Shown: positions 1-10,492, counted from the stretch's first letter. The stretch: 64,000 nucleotides of DNA from Chromobotia macracanthus (GCA_036877525.1 JAZGTH010000002.1:2588001-2652000); one strand, 5' to 3'. A program made the numbers and translations. The notes: generated from the letters alone by a model not told the origin.

Positions 1-1970
1 TGCGAGAATTTTCAGTCAGGATACAGACCACACCATAGTACAGAGACTGCTGTCATCAGAGTGACAATTGATCTGCTCTTGTCAGCCAATCGTGGCTGTA
101 TTTCTCTTTTAGTGTTACTTGACATAAGTGCAGCCTTTGATACTACTGACCACAGCATTCTACTAAATAGACTCGAAAATTACATTGGCATAAATAGAAC
201 TGCGCTGGCATTACTTAAATCATATCTATCTGAACGATTCCAGTTTGTTGTTGTGAGTGAAAAGGTGTCATACCGATCGCAAGTTCAGTATGGAGTACCG
301 CAGGGCTCAGTGCTTGGGCCTCTACTTTTTACCCTGTACATGCTACATCTAGGAACAATTACTGAGAGACATGGAGTTAGTTTTCATTGTATGCTGATGA
401 TACTCAGCTGTACATTTCTTCTAGGCCCAACAAGACACATATATTTTCCAAATTGACCAGAATGCATAGTCGATATCAAAACGTGGATGGCTAGCAACTT
501 CTATCAACTACTACTAAATTCAGACAAAACAGAAGTTTCACTTATTGGACCAAAATCTTCCACACAGAACAACCCAGAACACTGTCATATGACTTCTTGA
601 TCGATGCTCTATAAAACCTGTTTCATTAGCCAAAAATCTGGGTGATCATTTTTAATAGAAATTTGTCCTTTGAACACCACATGTCCAATATTTGTAAAAA
701 TTCAGAATTGCAGCAGCAAGAGTTCTTACGAGAATGAACCAGTTACCTATCAAGCATCATATAAACGTCAAAATTTTGCTGATTACTTACAAGTAAATGG
801 TCTACCTCCTCAATACCTAAGCGAGCACCTCTCTTATTACAGTCCTTCGCGTTCATTGCGATCTGAAAATTCTGGCCATTTGATAATACCCAAAATTTCA
901 AAATTAAGCGCTGGTGGTAGATCATTTTTGTATTTGGCACCAAAACTCTGGAACAGTCTTCCCAGTACTGTCTGGGAGGCAGATACAGTATGCGAGTTTA
1001 AATCTAGATTAAAAACCCACCTCTTTAATCTAGTCTACACATAGTCCTATAGATTTATTACTCAAATCCCTTAAGGGATTATTAGGCTGCATTAATTAGG
1101 TAAACCAGAACCGGGGACAATCCCTATAGGTACAGATGTACTGGCTCCACACTAAATCTGTCTGTTTTTCATTTCCCCAAGGTCCTGTAGTCAGTTGGAT
1201 CTAAACTTTGAGACCAGATGATGGGGGACAGGATGCTACGACCCTTGAGACACATCATTGGGATTTGATGGACTTCTTTAGTAAACTTACCATTATACAC
1301 CTACCTCTAGCATGGTTTGTTTCGATACTTTGTTCCCTGCATAGTCACAGCAGTGTGCTGTTATAGCTGCAATTAGCAACATTATGCTTCTGTTTTTAAT
1401 ATTACACATTACGCTTGTAACATTACGCTTTTTTTGTTGGTAACATTTCTCAGACAACACATTGTCAGATCCAAGAAAGTTACAAATTGCAGCTTTAACG
1501 TGCCAGAGGAGAACTGGCCCTCCCCGTTGAGCCTGGTTTCTCCCAAGGTTTTTTCTCCAGCTATACACTATGGAGTTTTGATTACCTGCCACAGTCGCCC
1601 TGTTGGCTTGCTAACTGGGAGACTGCTGACATGTAACTTAGCTAACTAAGGGTTTTGTAAATTTTTAATATTGATTCTAGCTATATGATATAATTAGTCC
1701 AAAAGACTCTTCTATTTTGCAACTCCTTTGTCATAAACTGTCTCACATTCTCTTGCATTGTGTCATTTTCAGGTATTTCTACTGTATATATTGCATGTAT
1801 GCATTTTACTTTGTGTTGTGTGGATTTCATGGTACTGTTGCAAGCCCTTATACCCATCCCATAAGATGCCATCTCCTAGTATGCCTAATTAGTCTCAATA
1901 TACATTTCACAAATTATTTGCAAAATGTATATTTTTTCGATATAAAACAATATAATTTGATCTAACAAAT
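1..1970 (+). mobile_element. L2-like LINE copy A, degenerate reverse transcriptase plus 3' tail
   Basis: This is a broken non-LTR retrotransposon cut by the left window edge. Positions 61-456 encode reverse transcriptase palm motifs typical of the L2 clade: LLDISAAFDTTDHS followed by GVPQGSVLGPLLF. Just after the residues FHC, a one-base loss shifts the frame, so the YADD-type catalytic motif is read only in another frame (about 387-410). Positions 780-1044 encode the usual L2 C-terminus (APKLWNSLPS, then FKSRLKTHLFNL). A stretch between about 640 and 780 is missing relative to copy B. About 900 bases of 3' tail follow and recur elsewhere in the window in both orientations. The element is a dead copy. 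The clade call rests on remembered motif style and is fairly firm. Confidence 0.85.
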
Positions 1971-3129
1971 TATATTAATATTTTGTCTGTTTGTCAACTA
2001 TCGCATGATATGCAATCTGTAACCCACCTGTAAAACAAGATACTGCCCTTCTGGTGGCCAATTTCTTTCAAAATTCTCACAAACCATTGGGATCATGAGT
2101 CAAGCATGCCCACCGAGTTTCATTCCCAATTGGCCTTCATTAACCTTGTCTAACAGGTGCTCAGATTTCATTGGCCGATAGTGGCCATGTTTTTTAAGAT
2201 AATCCAATGTCCTCATATGCAATCATGAAACCATGGACAAAAACACTGCATGCCAATTTTCTAGTCGACTGAGTTAAATTTAGATTAGTTATAGTCGTTT
2301 TTGTGTTTTTCTCACATTACAGCTTCACTAAGTGGCAAATCAACACAATTTTTACGTGACCACAAATCAGAGTCTTGTGTGTCAGAGACATATGTGTACC
2401 AAGTTTGCTGACCATTTCTTAATCTCTTCCCATGTTATAGCCATGTAACCAAAAAGAAACTCAGCCCACTTCGAACATTTCGGCAGTATATTTCAATACT
2501 GGTTTGGATCCGATCGGTCAAAAAATCTAGGACTAATTTGAAAAAGTAGGTTGTGTGAAAAATGTAAAAAGGAAGGTAAGTTTTTTTTTGGAAATAAAAA
2601 CAGAGAAATACGTTTTGTTTGTCTTTGGCCAAGAATTCTCTAAACATGCTCACATTCCATCCATCCACCATTCAAGATATCACAAATCCCTTTACAATTC
2701 TGAATCTTCAATGTCTTGGCATGATGCTCACCAGATTTGATGCCAATCGCATGACATCCCAAGGAGAAGTCATTAAAAGTTCACAACATGCACATTTCAG
2801 AAAATCCAAAATGGCCAACTTCCTGTTGGGGGGAGCTAAGGGGTGTTATCTGGGTACTGATACATATACCAAGTTTCGTACAGGTGTGTGCATTTTTATG
2901 CCACATACCAGCAGTGCTACTGAGCCCACTGCCCCGCCCATGTGTTAGCCTTTGCCCAGTCCTAATGGAAGATGACTGACGTGAGCCAAATTTCAGGAGT
3001 TTCTGAGCATGTTAATAGACACAAAGGCCCACGAAAACCTTGATAAACAAATAAAAAATAACTAGATAAGTACATTTTCTGAAGAAATGTGAGTGGTGCT
3101 TGCCGTGGCAAAATTCAGGAATATTTAAA

Positions 3130-3270
3130 CGATGTGAACATGATTTAACATGGTTCTAACATGTTTTAACATGAAAAGGCATGACACTAGCATGACTTAG
3201 CATGAAGTTAGTATGAATTAACATGATGTTAGCATAATGCTAACATGACTTAGCATAATGTTAACATGAT
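3130..3270 (+). repeat. Minisatellite-like TTAGCATGA array, copy 1
   Basis: Short imperfect units containing AACATG, TTAGCATGA and GTTAACATGAT follow each other with variable spacing. The same array type recurs at 22425-22690 and, in a form rich in the complementary strand, at 29445-29790. The array belongs to the GTTGCTAGG-family repeat. Confidence 0.8.
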
Positions 3271-3892
3271 AGATATACTAAAATATGGCTTATTCATAGT
3301 GTTAGGAGGTTGCTAGGGTGATCTAAATGGTTGCTAGGGTGTGGTCAGGAAGTTGCCAGGGCAATACCTATAACCCACTGACAGTCCGATACACCCACCC
3401 ATATGTCTCTACAATGTTCTAATGCTGAGATATGGCTTATTCATTTTACTACATGGTTACTAGGGTACAATAAATGGTTGCTAAGGTGTAGCTAAACAGT
3501 TAACAAGGTAAAACCTATAGACCAATGTGTGTGTGAATCCAAATAAAGTCCCATGTCTCTACGATGTTCTAGTGCTGAGATATAGCTAATTAATGTTCGT
3601 TGCTAGGGTGCTCTAAATGGTTGCTAGGGCATGGCTGAATAGTTTCCATGATAATAGTTAAAGACTACTTTTCAAAAGAGGCCTCCCACCCACTTGTCTC
3701 TACAATGTTCTGATACCTCTCACCTTTTAAAATGGAAGTCAATGGGGTGGTTGCTAGGGTGATGCATCAACATTTGCTGCTGCTTACTATGCCGAGCAAT
3801 ATGAGCTCACCCCCAAGCCTTGTACGACATTCTGATGCGGAGCTATGACATCACAAAGGTCTGCCCAATGACTATGGGATTTTTTTCAATAG

Positions 3893-3896
3893 AAGT
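3893..3896. other. Target-site duplication of the ERV, left copy (AAGT)
   Basis: AAGT directly precedes the left LTR, and the same four bases follow the right LTR at 9239-9242. Removing the provirus and one AAGT restores an uninterrupted repeat reading CAATAGAAGTCAATGGGG. The same phrase occurs unbroken near 3735. This shows the original insertion boundaries are preserved. Confidence 0.85.
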
Positions 3897-4169
3897 TGTT
3901 GTGGTTTCTGCCACATCTTCACTCACACAAAGTTCACTCAAAGACTTTTTCAAAGGTTTTGTTTTCAAAGGAAGTGTCTTTATAGGAGTCTTCTCACGCA
4001 CACATGTCAAAATGAGTTAATGAGGGGTTCCCGGAGTTACTATCTTCCTTCCTTGGGCCCCTAACAATAACAATAGATGTGCTTGCACAGTTAAATATGG
4101 AGTAGAACTATAATAGTAAAATAATTTGTACATGATTCCTTTATATTTTGGTTAATAAAATCTTCTTCA
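3897..4169 (-). repeat. ERV 3' LTR (left), 273 bp with internal deletion
   Basis: It starts TGTTGTGGTTTCTGCC and ends AAAATCTTCTTCA on the plus strand, matching the right LTR. Compared with the right LTR it lacks about 75 bases around the repeat (R) region. The lost stretch includes the AATAAA signal present at 8967-8972 in the other copy. A short duplicated GTTTTCAAAGG lies at the break. Confidence 0.9.
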
Positions 4170-4181
4170 TATTCCCCCTTT
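4170..4181 (-). other. ERV polypurine tract
   Basis: On the minus strand AAAGGGGGAATA immediately precedes the 3' LTR start TGAAGAAG. That is the position and composition expected of the plus-strand primer of a retrovirus. Confidence 0.8.
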
Positions 4182-4639
4182 GTGACGTTTATTTATATTC
4201 TCACTTTCATTGCCTATACCCAAAGTGCAGTTTCATAATTCAGTTTCCTCTGTTAAGCTATCTAGTTACTAAGTCAATTCACACAGTTTTGTTAATAATT
4301 ACCATTTTATGCAACAGCACTTTGAAAGAGAGCAGGACCAAACTTGTCTTGAATTAGAAAGGAGTAAACGATCCTCTCTCTCTAATCTTCTCATTTAAAA
4401 TAAAATAGTGTTATAAGCATGAGCGTGCATTTGTTTCAGCCTTGCCTGTGGTTGTCACAGTTATGTAGAATACATTATACCATAAAATAACTGTTAATCA
4501 AAATAAAAAAACATCTGTTTGTAAATGTCTTCAACCCAGATACTTTGCGCATTGTAGAGGGTCACCCTTGGGGAGAGGTTAGGCTAGCACTTACACCCAG
4601 GGCATGGCTCATCTTTATTCATCTTCTTCGTCCTCATTA

Positions 4640-4860
4640 GAGGTGCTTGAATCCTCATACAATGTTTGTAAATCCCAATCTTAAAGATAAATATCCTTGC
4701 TATCTACTAGAATCAATTTCTCCTCTTGGCATCTTAATACTTGCATTTGCACTAACTATGGCTTTTATAACTAATGATTTTAATATGGGAAGTACACAAC
4801 AAAATAACAATCCTCCTATTGTTATTGATTCCCAAAAAACATTCCTAATTTAACAATCCA
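4640..4860 (-). pseudogene. ERV envelope transmembrane-tail remnant
   Basis: On the minus strand a hydrophobic stretch reads GGLLFCCVLPILKSL, followed by a short tail. It resembles the membrane anchor and cysteine-rich cytoplasmic edge of retroviral transmembrane subunits. It lies where the end of env should be, between integrase and polypurine tract. Surface-subunit and ectodomain coding is almost absent, so env has suffered a large deletion. The reading frame upstream holds several stops. Confidence 0.5.
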
Positions 4861-5059
4861 TGCTCCCTAATTTCCTAATTTTGGATCAAACCAGTCCCAC
4901 ATTTTATTGTTTTTTCCAGCATTGGTTGTGGTTTCCGTTAATTAACAAAAAGAATGTGATGACTGATGTTACTCAACCTATTTTCTTCATTTTCCTGCTT
5001 AGTTTTTTCTATAGTTTCTCAAGGATTTCAAGTCTTTGCACTTTATCACCCTGCAATGT

Positions 5060-5911
5060 TTGACTCTTTCCTTCAGCTTTTTCTCCTTCTCTTTCTGATC
5101 TTGCTTTGGGAACGTTTGTGCAGTGGTTCAGATGATACCAAGTGGTGCTTCCTTCCACTTGAACAGCTGTTGGAGCAGCTGCCACAACTTTGTAGTGTCC
5201 CTCTCTCCTGGGCCCTTTTTCTGTGAATAGATAACTTTATATATTGCAGTTAGCTTCTTCATATAAGATCTAAGTTCCAATTGCAATTATTCTAATCGGG
5301 GTCCTTTGTAGGCCTCTGCTACATGGTACAGGCATAGGTCGATCAGTAAGCATTTCATGCTGTGTTAAATGCGTGTTTCTGTTAGTTTGCATGCTGGAGC
5401 TCATTAGTTTAAGAGGAAAAGCATCAAGCCGATTAAGTTTAGTACTTGCACATATCTTGTTGAGCCTGGATTTGAGAAGACTTAATTTCTCAACTGTTCC
5501 TGTGATTGAGGATGGTAAATGCAGCCTAGTCTTTGCTTTATTCTTTAGTGTTGTAATACTTGTTTTACAGTTTTTTGGATGAAAGCTGATCCATCTATCT
5601 GAACTTATTTCTGATGGGATTATAAATCTCAGAAACACTTCTCGTTAAAAATGTTATTACTGTTCCTGCCTTTTCATCTGCCAACACTATTGCTTCTATC
5701 CAACAGCTAAATAGGTCGACGACCAGAAACAGTATCTCTTGCCCTGTACCTGTTTTATCATATCCACATAATCCATCACCAAGTGTTTGAAAGGTCCTTC
5801 AGGTACGGGTATATGAACTATTAGTGTTGTTTTTCCCTTTCTGACATTATACTTAAAATGATATACACATATCTCACATGTAGACAAAAATTCCTCTACC
5901 ATTGCGTACAC
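5060..5911 (-). pseudogene. ERV integrase remnant
   Basis: Minus-strand fragments give three parts of a retroviral integrase. At 5911-5696 there is the end of the zinc-binding part (CEICVYHFKYNVRKG) and the start of the core (PVPEGPFKHLVMDYVDM), which carries the first catalytic aspartate. At 5470-5270 is a late core segment with THLTQHEMLTDRPMPVP. At about 5225-5060 is a C-terminal SH3-like stretch with HYKVVAAAPTAVQVEG. The three parts are in different frames and the middle of the core is missing or shifted. The gene cannot encode a working enzyme as it stands. Confidence 0.75.
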
Positions 5912-6099
5912 GTATGGAGACCAATACCCTTGTTGTTTAATCTTCCTTATTACTTTCCCCTTTGCATAATGGTCAAAACCATGTGCATCTAGAATAAGGA
6001 TGTTTAAGAGTTAGGTTGGTGAAACAATATGTCTTTCATGATCAACAAGATCTCTCATGGGGCTGTTTTTATAGCACAATCTTCTATCCAGTCACTACT

Positions 6100-6320
6100 G
6101 AAGCCAGTCATTCCTAAAAGGTCATCATCTGGCCTACTGTTTGTGACAATAGTGCTTTACTTATGCCTTCTAAGTACGTTGGGGCTATGGCCTTTGTGCC
6201 ATATGAGATAAATCGCCCTAAATATTCAACTTGTGGCAGGCAATATTGCAGTTTGGTTTTAGATACTTTGTGACCTCCTTGAGCTAATTTTGTAAGCACT
6301 TTAATGGAATCTCTCAAAAT
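6100..6320 (-). pseudogene. ERV reverse transcriptase fragment (thumb/connection)
   Basis: The minus-strand frame 6317-6114 contains GHKVSKTKLQYC and VEYLGRFIS. This is the classic pattern that follows the palm domain in retroviral reverse transcriptases. The catalytic YxDD segment is not seen intact. RNase H is not recognisable between here and the integrase, so pol carries large deletions. Confidence 0.7.
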
Positions 6321-6639
6321 TGCATGTCATTCTTGTTAGAGAAATGAAACATCAATGGATCAATGTAATCATTTACATTGAACCATCTCTGTATGAACTC
6401 ATTTTCTGTTATTTCCATGGCTGCTCCCTGTTTACTTATTATGATGTATTGTGAGATCATTTAAATTTTTTGCCCTTTTGTTCCTTCCTGCCATTCCTTT
6501 TCTATGTCTGCATTTCTCGAGGGATCATATTTCATCATACAGTGAAATCCTGACTTGGTTATCTGTGATTTAGGGATCTGAGCTTCAATGAATTTACCCC
6601 ATTTATTAATTGTCTGTCTCGTATCTTCATCTGTCTGTC

Positions 6640-6800
6640 CTATCCACTACACATTTGCTTTTGGCTCAGAGATCATCATTCGGGTTCCTTTCATGTCTAC
6701 ATACACTCCTTCTACATAACACCAAATCTGTAAACCCAATTTACAAAATGCATCACTTCCTAGCAGATTAATAGGAGTCTGATTTGATATCAGGATAGGC
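6640..6800 (-). pseudogene. ERV protease C-terminal fragment
   Basis: On the minus strand the stretch TPINLLGSDAFCKLGL matches the NLLGRD-type signature near the end of retroviral aspartic proteases. The active-site D(T/S)G triplet is not visible upstream. A run of about 19 T at 6811-6829 interrupts the region. Confidence 0.6.
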
Positions 6801-7049
6801 ATGGTTACACTTTTTTTTTTTTTTTTTTTGCAGACAGATTGGAGCAGTCATAGGAATCAGTTGTATCTGTCCTGAGAATCCTACTGCCTTACAAACTTTC
6901 CAGACATGGGAGGTGTGAGGCATCATTTGACTTTACACATCTATGCCTTCTACTTCAATTTGCAATACAGGTTCTTGGTTTGCATTAGCAGTGATAATTG
7001 GAAGTTGACTCTCCCCTATATGATTCTCTAGGCATCCCTAGTACTTTTG

Positions 7050-7700
7050 AGTTGGGCCTTCGCAGGTGTTCACAGGACCACGAAAAGGTGCCTGCCAACC
7101 CATCTCCTTTTCAACCTTGGGAGCCTGTTGTTGTGGATTGATAGGGCAGTCTCTTCTGTTATGTCCTGGCTGTCCACATCCCCAGCACACTCCTGGAGGA
7201 AAATTTATATCTCTGCCTCTCCCTCTATGTCTCCATGCTTGAGTTTTTCCTTTCCACCCGAGAGGTCCCTGTTGCTGAGCATAAACAGTTGGACAGTTGG
7301 TTGTAAAGCATTTACAGAAGCCATTACAGTCATTTGGTTAGACTTTTCTTTCTTTACGACTGCTTGAATCTTTTTCTTATGTTTGGCTGTTAGTTCTTCA
7401 AGCTGTAATCGAGTTGTAATTAGTTTTCTCTGTAGTTCTTTCTCTTGATTTTTCAGCTTTTGTTCATTTTTCTGTACAGTTCCACTGCATGAGATACATG
7501 GTCACAAAACTCTTTGTGTTTTGGAGTTCAGACCAACTCCATCTTCTAACTTGGTAGCCATTAGAGGGTCTCCTTTTGGATTTCCTTCAGTCTCTAGCTT
7601 CCATCTTTTCAATTGTCTCTGAACATTAAGGTTAGGGTTATGTGACTGGGTTTTCAGTTTCCCCCCACTGCTCGCCCTTCAATGCTTTAGGGTCAACTTT
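7050..7700 (-). pseudogene. ERV gag nucleocapsid region with CCHC zinc knuckle
   Basis: The minus strand at about 7190-7144 encodes CWGCGQPGHNRRDC, a complete CX2CX4HX4C zinc knuckle of a retroviral nucleocapsid. Upstream on that strand (7500-7350) is a lysine- and glutamate-rich stretch typical of late gag. There is only one knuckle. Frames upstream toward the leader are interrupted, and matrix and capsid are not recognisable. The knuckle is the firmest protein motif in the provirus. Confidence 0.75.
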
Positions 7701-8790
7701 GGTTGGATATTCAGCACATAGTGCTTGCCATACGATGGGGCGGTATACATTATAGATCTTATCTATAAGTTCTTTACACAAGGGATACTTTAATCCCAAA
7801 AATTCTACATATACAGCAAACCTTAACTTTGAATATTAAAGTGAAATTAACTTTGAACCTTGAACGTTGAACCTTAACTTTGGTGTCCACTCCAAAACTT
7901 TTACAAAATTAGCAGTGTTTACAAAAGTTTTTTTTTATACAAAATTTTAAGTAATCAATTTACCACAGATTCTCAGAGTGCTTACTTTTTATGTCCAAGT
8001 AATACCAAACAGCAATATCAGCCACTTTTTCCTCAATTCTAAGTTTTCCACATCAATTTTTAAACCAATCATTTAGATAGAGTATTTAATTTTTATAAAC
8101 AGATATACACTTAATTATAATAGACTTCAGTCACAATAACCAATACCGATAAAAATTTTAAGTAATACTCAGCATTCATACCAGTCCCTTTATTAGAATG
8201 GGGCTCATGTACACATATACTCATGTTCCTTTATTTACAGGGCTCATACACTCTTCTCAAGATAACAACTGCGCTCCTTCTGTAAAACACAGAAGGGTAC
8301 GCAGTCAACGCTCACGAGATGAAGCACTTGTTATTCAGTCACACTTCAGTCATACTCACACAGACCATTCCCAGCTTTTACTCATAACTCATATATCATA
8401 TAACTCATATCTCATACTCATAACTCATTGATACACTTCCTCAACACAATGAAAGGCAACCCTTGCAGGATCTGATGCCTACCTCTTGTAGGACTTAGCC
8501 TATAGGACTTATCAGCGCTTCTTTCTTAACACTATTAATCTACTATTATCTAATCTAAACTCTACACTTATAGAAAAATTAAAATCTGTTTTCACTGTTC
8601 TCCTCAAGACCAACTCAACAGAGAACACAGATCAATGCATGCATTTAGTACTTTTGGAATCAAAACCCTGTTTTTCTTTTTAAAACCTTTTCACTTTTTT
8701 ACATTCTGAAATTTGGAGGTGCTTTTAAGAGTATCCTTACCACCACGGCAACCTCTGGAGAACAACACAAACTAATAAAATAAGCAAAAA
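7700..8790. other. ERV interior without recognisable coding
   Basis: This holds AT-rich sequence between the gag remnant and the leader, including a short repeated phrase AACTTTGAACCTTGAACG around 7830-7880. The 77-codon frame at 8198-8431 on the plus strand is antisense to the provirus and looks like chance. I see no intact gag N-terminus here. Confidence 0.5.
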
Positions 8791-8796
8791 CTTCTT

Positions 8797-8800
8797 ACCT
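8797..8800 (-). promoter_or_regulatory. Possible ERV leader splice donor
   Basis: On the minus strand the leader contains AAG|GTAAGAAG, a near-consensus donor about 70 bases past the primer site. This is where retroviruses that splice env place their major donor. It is inferred from the motif only. Confidence 0.4.
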
Positions 8801-8871
8801 TAGGTGGCCACCTGTTTGTGTTGCCCGTCCAGCCAGCCCACCGTGGTCCCCCACTCCTCTCCACCTTTCCA

Positions 8872-8889
8872 GTCCCTTCGTGGTCGCCA
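8872..8889 (-). other. ERV primer-binding site, tRNA-Arg type
   Basis: The minus strand reads TGGCGACCACGAAGGGAC, three bases inside the 5' LTR. The plus strand is therefore the last 15 bases of a tRNA plus CCA. From memory, vertebrate tRNA-Arg(UCG) ends in this way, so arginine tRNA is the likely primer. Position and the opening TGG are seen directly. The tRNA identity is recalled knowledge. Confidence 0.8.
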
Positions 8890-8966
8890 ATTTGTTGTGG
8901 TTTCTGCCACATCTTAGAAGGTTCACTCAAAGACTTTTTCAAAGGTTTTGATGCCAAAAGATAGAC

Positions 8967-8972
8967 TTTATT
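8967..8972 (-). terminator. ERV LTR polyadenylation signal
   Basis: AATAAA on the minus strand, in the R/U5 part of the 5' LTR. The equivalent stretch is deleted from the 3' LTR. Confidence 0.6.
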
Positions 8973-9034
8973 ATCAGAGACATAAAGCCGAGTTGGTCTG
9001 CAGAACAACCGTCTGTGCCTTGTTGGGGAAGTGT

Positions 9035-9041
9035 CTTTATA
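9035..9041 (-). promoter_or_regulatory. ERV LTR TATA-like box
   Basis: TATAAAG on the minus strand, within U3 and upstream of the inferred R region. The same motif remains in the left LTR near 3979-3985. Confidence 0.5.
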
Positions 9042-9238
9042 GGAGTCTTCTCACGCACACATGTCAAAATGAGTTAATGAGGGGTTCCTGGAGTTACTAT
9101 CTTCCTTCCTTGGGCCCCTAACAATAACAATAGATGTGCTTGCACAGTTAAATATGGAGTAGAACTATAATGGTAAAATAATTTGTACAAAAAAAATAAT
9201 TTGATTCCTTTATATTTTGGTTAGTAAAATCTTCTTCA

Positions 9239-9460
9239 AAGTCAATGGGGTGGTTGCTAGGGCGTGGCTATGAAGTTGACGCATCAACATTTGTTGGTGC
9301 TTATTAAGCCGAGCAATATGAGCCCATCCCCAAGCCTTTACTACATTCTGATGCGGAGCTATGACATCACAAAGATCTGCCACAAGGCCCTGCAGAGGGT
9401 GGTGTGAACTACCCACCACATCACAGGAGGTGAGCTTCCCTCCCTCCAGGGGCTACATGT
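9239..9460 (+). repeat. GTTGCTAGG-family repeat, right part after the ERV
   Basis: After the AAGT duplication the host repeat resumes with CAATGGGGTGGTTGCTAGGG. It repeats the unit seen at 3740-3892, down to GATGCGGAGCTATGACATCA. The provirus therefore sits at the junction of two tandem units of roughly 200 bases. The match fades after about 9380. Confidence 0.8.
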
Positions 9461-10340
9461 CTGTTTTACATACTGTACTGCAACTTCAACATACATAAAG
9501 AAAAAAAATACATAAAATAACCTTTAATTTTAATTGTTTCAAGCAATAGAGATGGCAATAAAGAGACAAAAGTTACAGATTGCAGCTTTAATAGAACATG
9601 TAACAGAGTCACTGCTCTGACTCAATCCACCAAAGCGATCCACTTGTAGACATCATTATGATAAACATTCGACCTGTGAATCCAGATTGTACTTTATTTT
9701 TAATGTCTTACAGATCCTAACCTATATTACTAAAATGCAATATTACTATAATGACAAAATGCTTTGCATTCAGTGTGGAATGGTGAACTTTGACTTCACA
9801 GAGATTTAAAACGTATAGGGGTGGGCAACACTGAGTATGAATACTGCACTTTAAATTTCCAACAAATAACAACATTTGGGATATCTAATTTGAATACTTT
9901 TTATTTTGACAAGTGGAAAACAACTGACTACAGCAGCCTGTGAGTCAGGGTTTTAACTAAGTGTATAAATTTGTAATGATATTATAATAAAAACACTTAT
10001 TATTGTTTTAATAAATTGTTTAATAAATTATTTCATACATCTATTTGAAAATGACCAACTTCTGATGCCCCCCTGGGCCCACCCATAGCTTTGTCACCTG
10101 AGTGCACAAAAAGCCCAGGTTGAGTTCACAACGTTAAAGCATGTCATGGTGTTTACTCTTGCCGAAGTTATTTTGTCCCATTTGCCTAGTTTGGTCTATG
10201 CCTTTTACTTGAAACAGCTGAATTACAGGGTAACAAATATACACAGTACCACTGCTTTATATGGCAAATAATAAAATTTGAATAAATGTCATTTTTATTG
10301 AATGTGTATTAAAGAATAAATAAACAAGCTTGAGCCTTAT
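9461..10340. other. Spacer downstream of ddx51
   Basis: AT-rich sequence with no frame or repeat that I can name. A phrase TTACAGATTGCAGCTTTAA near 9575 also occurs near 1483 and 48885, so a short repeat tail is present. Nothing else is seen. Confidence 0.5.
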
Positions 10341-10346
10341 TTTATT
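10341..10346 (-). terminator. ddx51: Candidate ddx51 polyadenylation signal
   Basis: AATAAA on the minus strand, about 120 bases past the ddx51 stop codon. It is the nearest canonical hexamer, so it would give a short 3' UTR. Confidence 0.5.
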
Positions 10347-10465
10347 AAACAAATTTGTATCTTATTACATTATAGTTCATATAACGTATATAACGTATAG
10401 AAACTTGAAAATCAGAATTCAAATAATTCATAATAATGTGTATTGTTCAGTTGCTCATTTTCTTC

Positions 10466-10492
10466 TCAGAAACGCTTCTTTGCATTTTCCTC
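10466..10492 (-). CDS. ddx51: ddx51 exon 15, terminal coding exon
   Basis: It encodes only EENAKKRF and a TGA stop, after the acceptor TTTTCAAG. The basic ending resembles the EERKQRAA tail of human DDX51. It is small but in phase. Confidence 0.85.
   Translation of the reverse strand, partial: EENAKKRF

Larger units (their letters stand above)
1971..3896 (+). repeat. GTTGCTAGG-family non-coding repeat, left part
   Basis: This is non-coding repeat sequence. From 2040 to 3000 it carries phrases such as AAAATGGCC, CTTCCTGTTGG and ACCAAGTTT that recur at about 15000-16130, 23880-24200, 55230-56090 and 60600-60850. From about 3130 to 3270 it has an irregular array of about 20-base units built on TTAGCATGATG and its variants. 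From 3300 to 3890 the phrase GGTTGCTAGGGT recurs many times and ends in a roughly 200-base unit that is repeated on the far side of the retrovirus (9243-9400). No transposase or reverse transcriptase is visible. The element's mode of movement is unknown. Confidence 0.8.
3897..9238 (-). mobile_element. Endogenous retrovirus, class I-like, two LTRs, defective
   Basis: A proviral insertion in minus orientation, 5.34 kb long, bounded by related LTRs that begin TG and end CA and by a 4-bp duplication. Read on the minus strand the order is 5' LTR, primer site, leader with a possible splice donor, gag nucleocapsid, protease, reverse transcriptase remnants, integrase, a short envelope transmembrane remnant, polypurine tract and 3' LTR. 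All coding parts carry stops, frameshifts or large deletions. A single CCHC knuckle and the envelope tail style suggest a gamma/epsilon-like element, which is inference. The LTRs differ by few substitutions but by several indels, so the insertion looks fairly recent while its genes are already broken. Confidence 0.9.
8893..9238 (-). repeat. ERV 5' LTR (right), 346 bp
   Basis: The full-length LTR reads on the minus strand from TGAAGAAG (9238) to CCACAACA (8893). A TATA-type CTATAAAG lies at about 9042-9035. The poly(A) signal AATAAA is at 8972-8967. The spacing of about 65 bases between them fits a short R region. A poly(A/T) tract near 9188-9196 is absent from the other LTR. Confidence 0.9.

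Noticed and set aside
4647..4853. Plus-strand 68-codon frame as a gene
   Set aside because: It is antisense to the envelope remnant of the provirus and has no recognisable domain.
8872..8889. tRNA-Arg gene fragment
   Set aside because: Only the last 15 bases plus CCA are present, and CCA is not encoded in eukaryotic tRNA genes. Its place next to the LTR makes it a primer-binding site.
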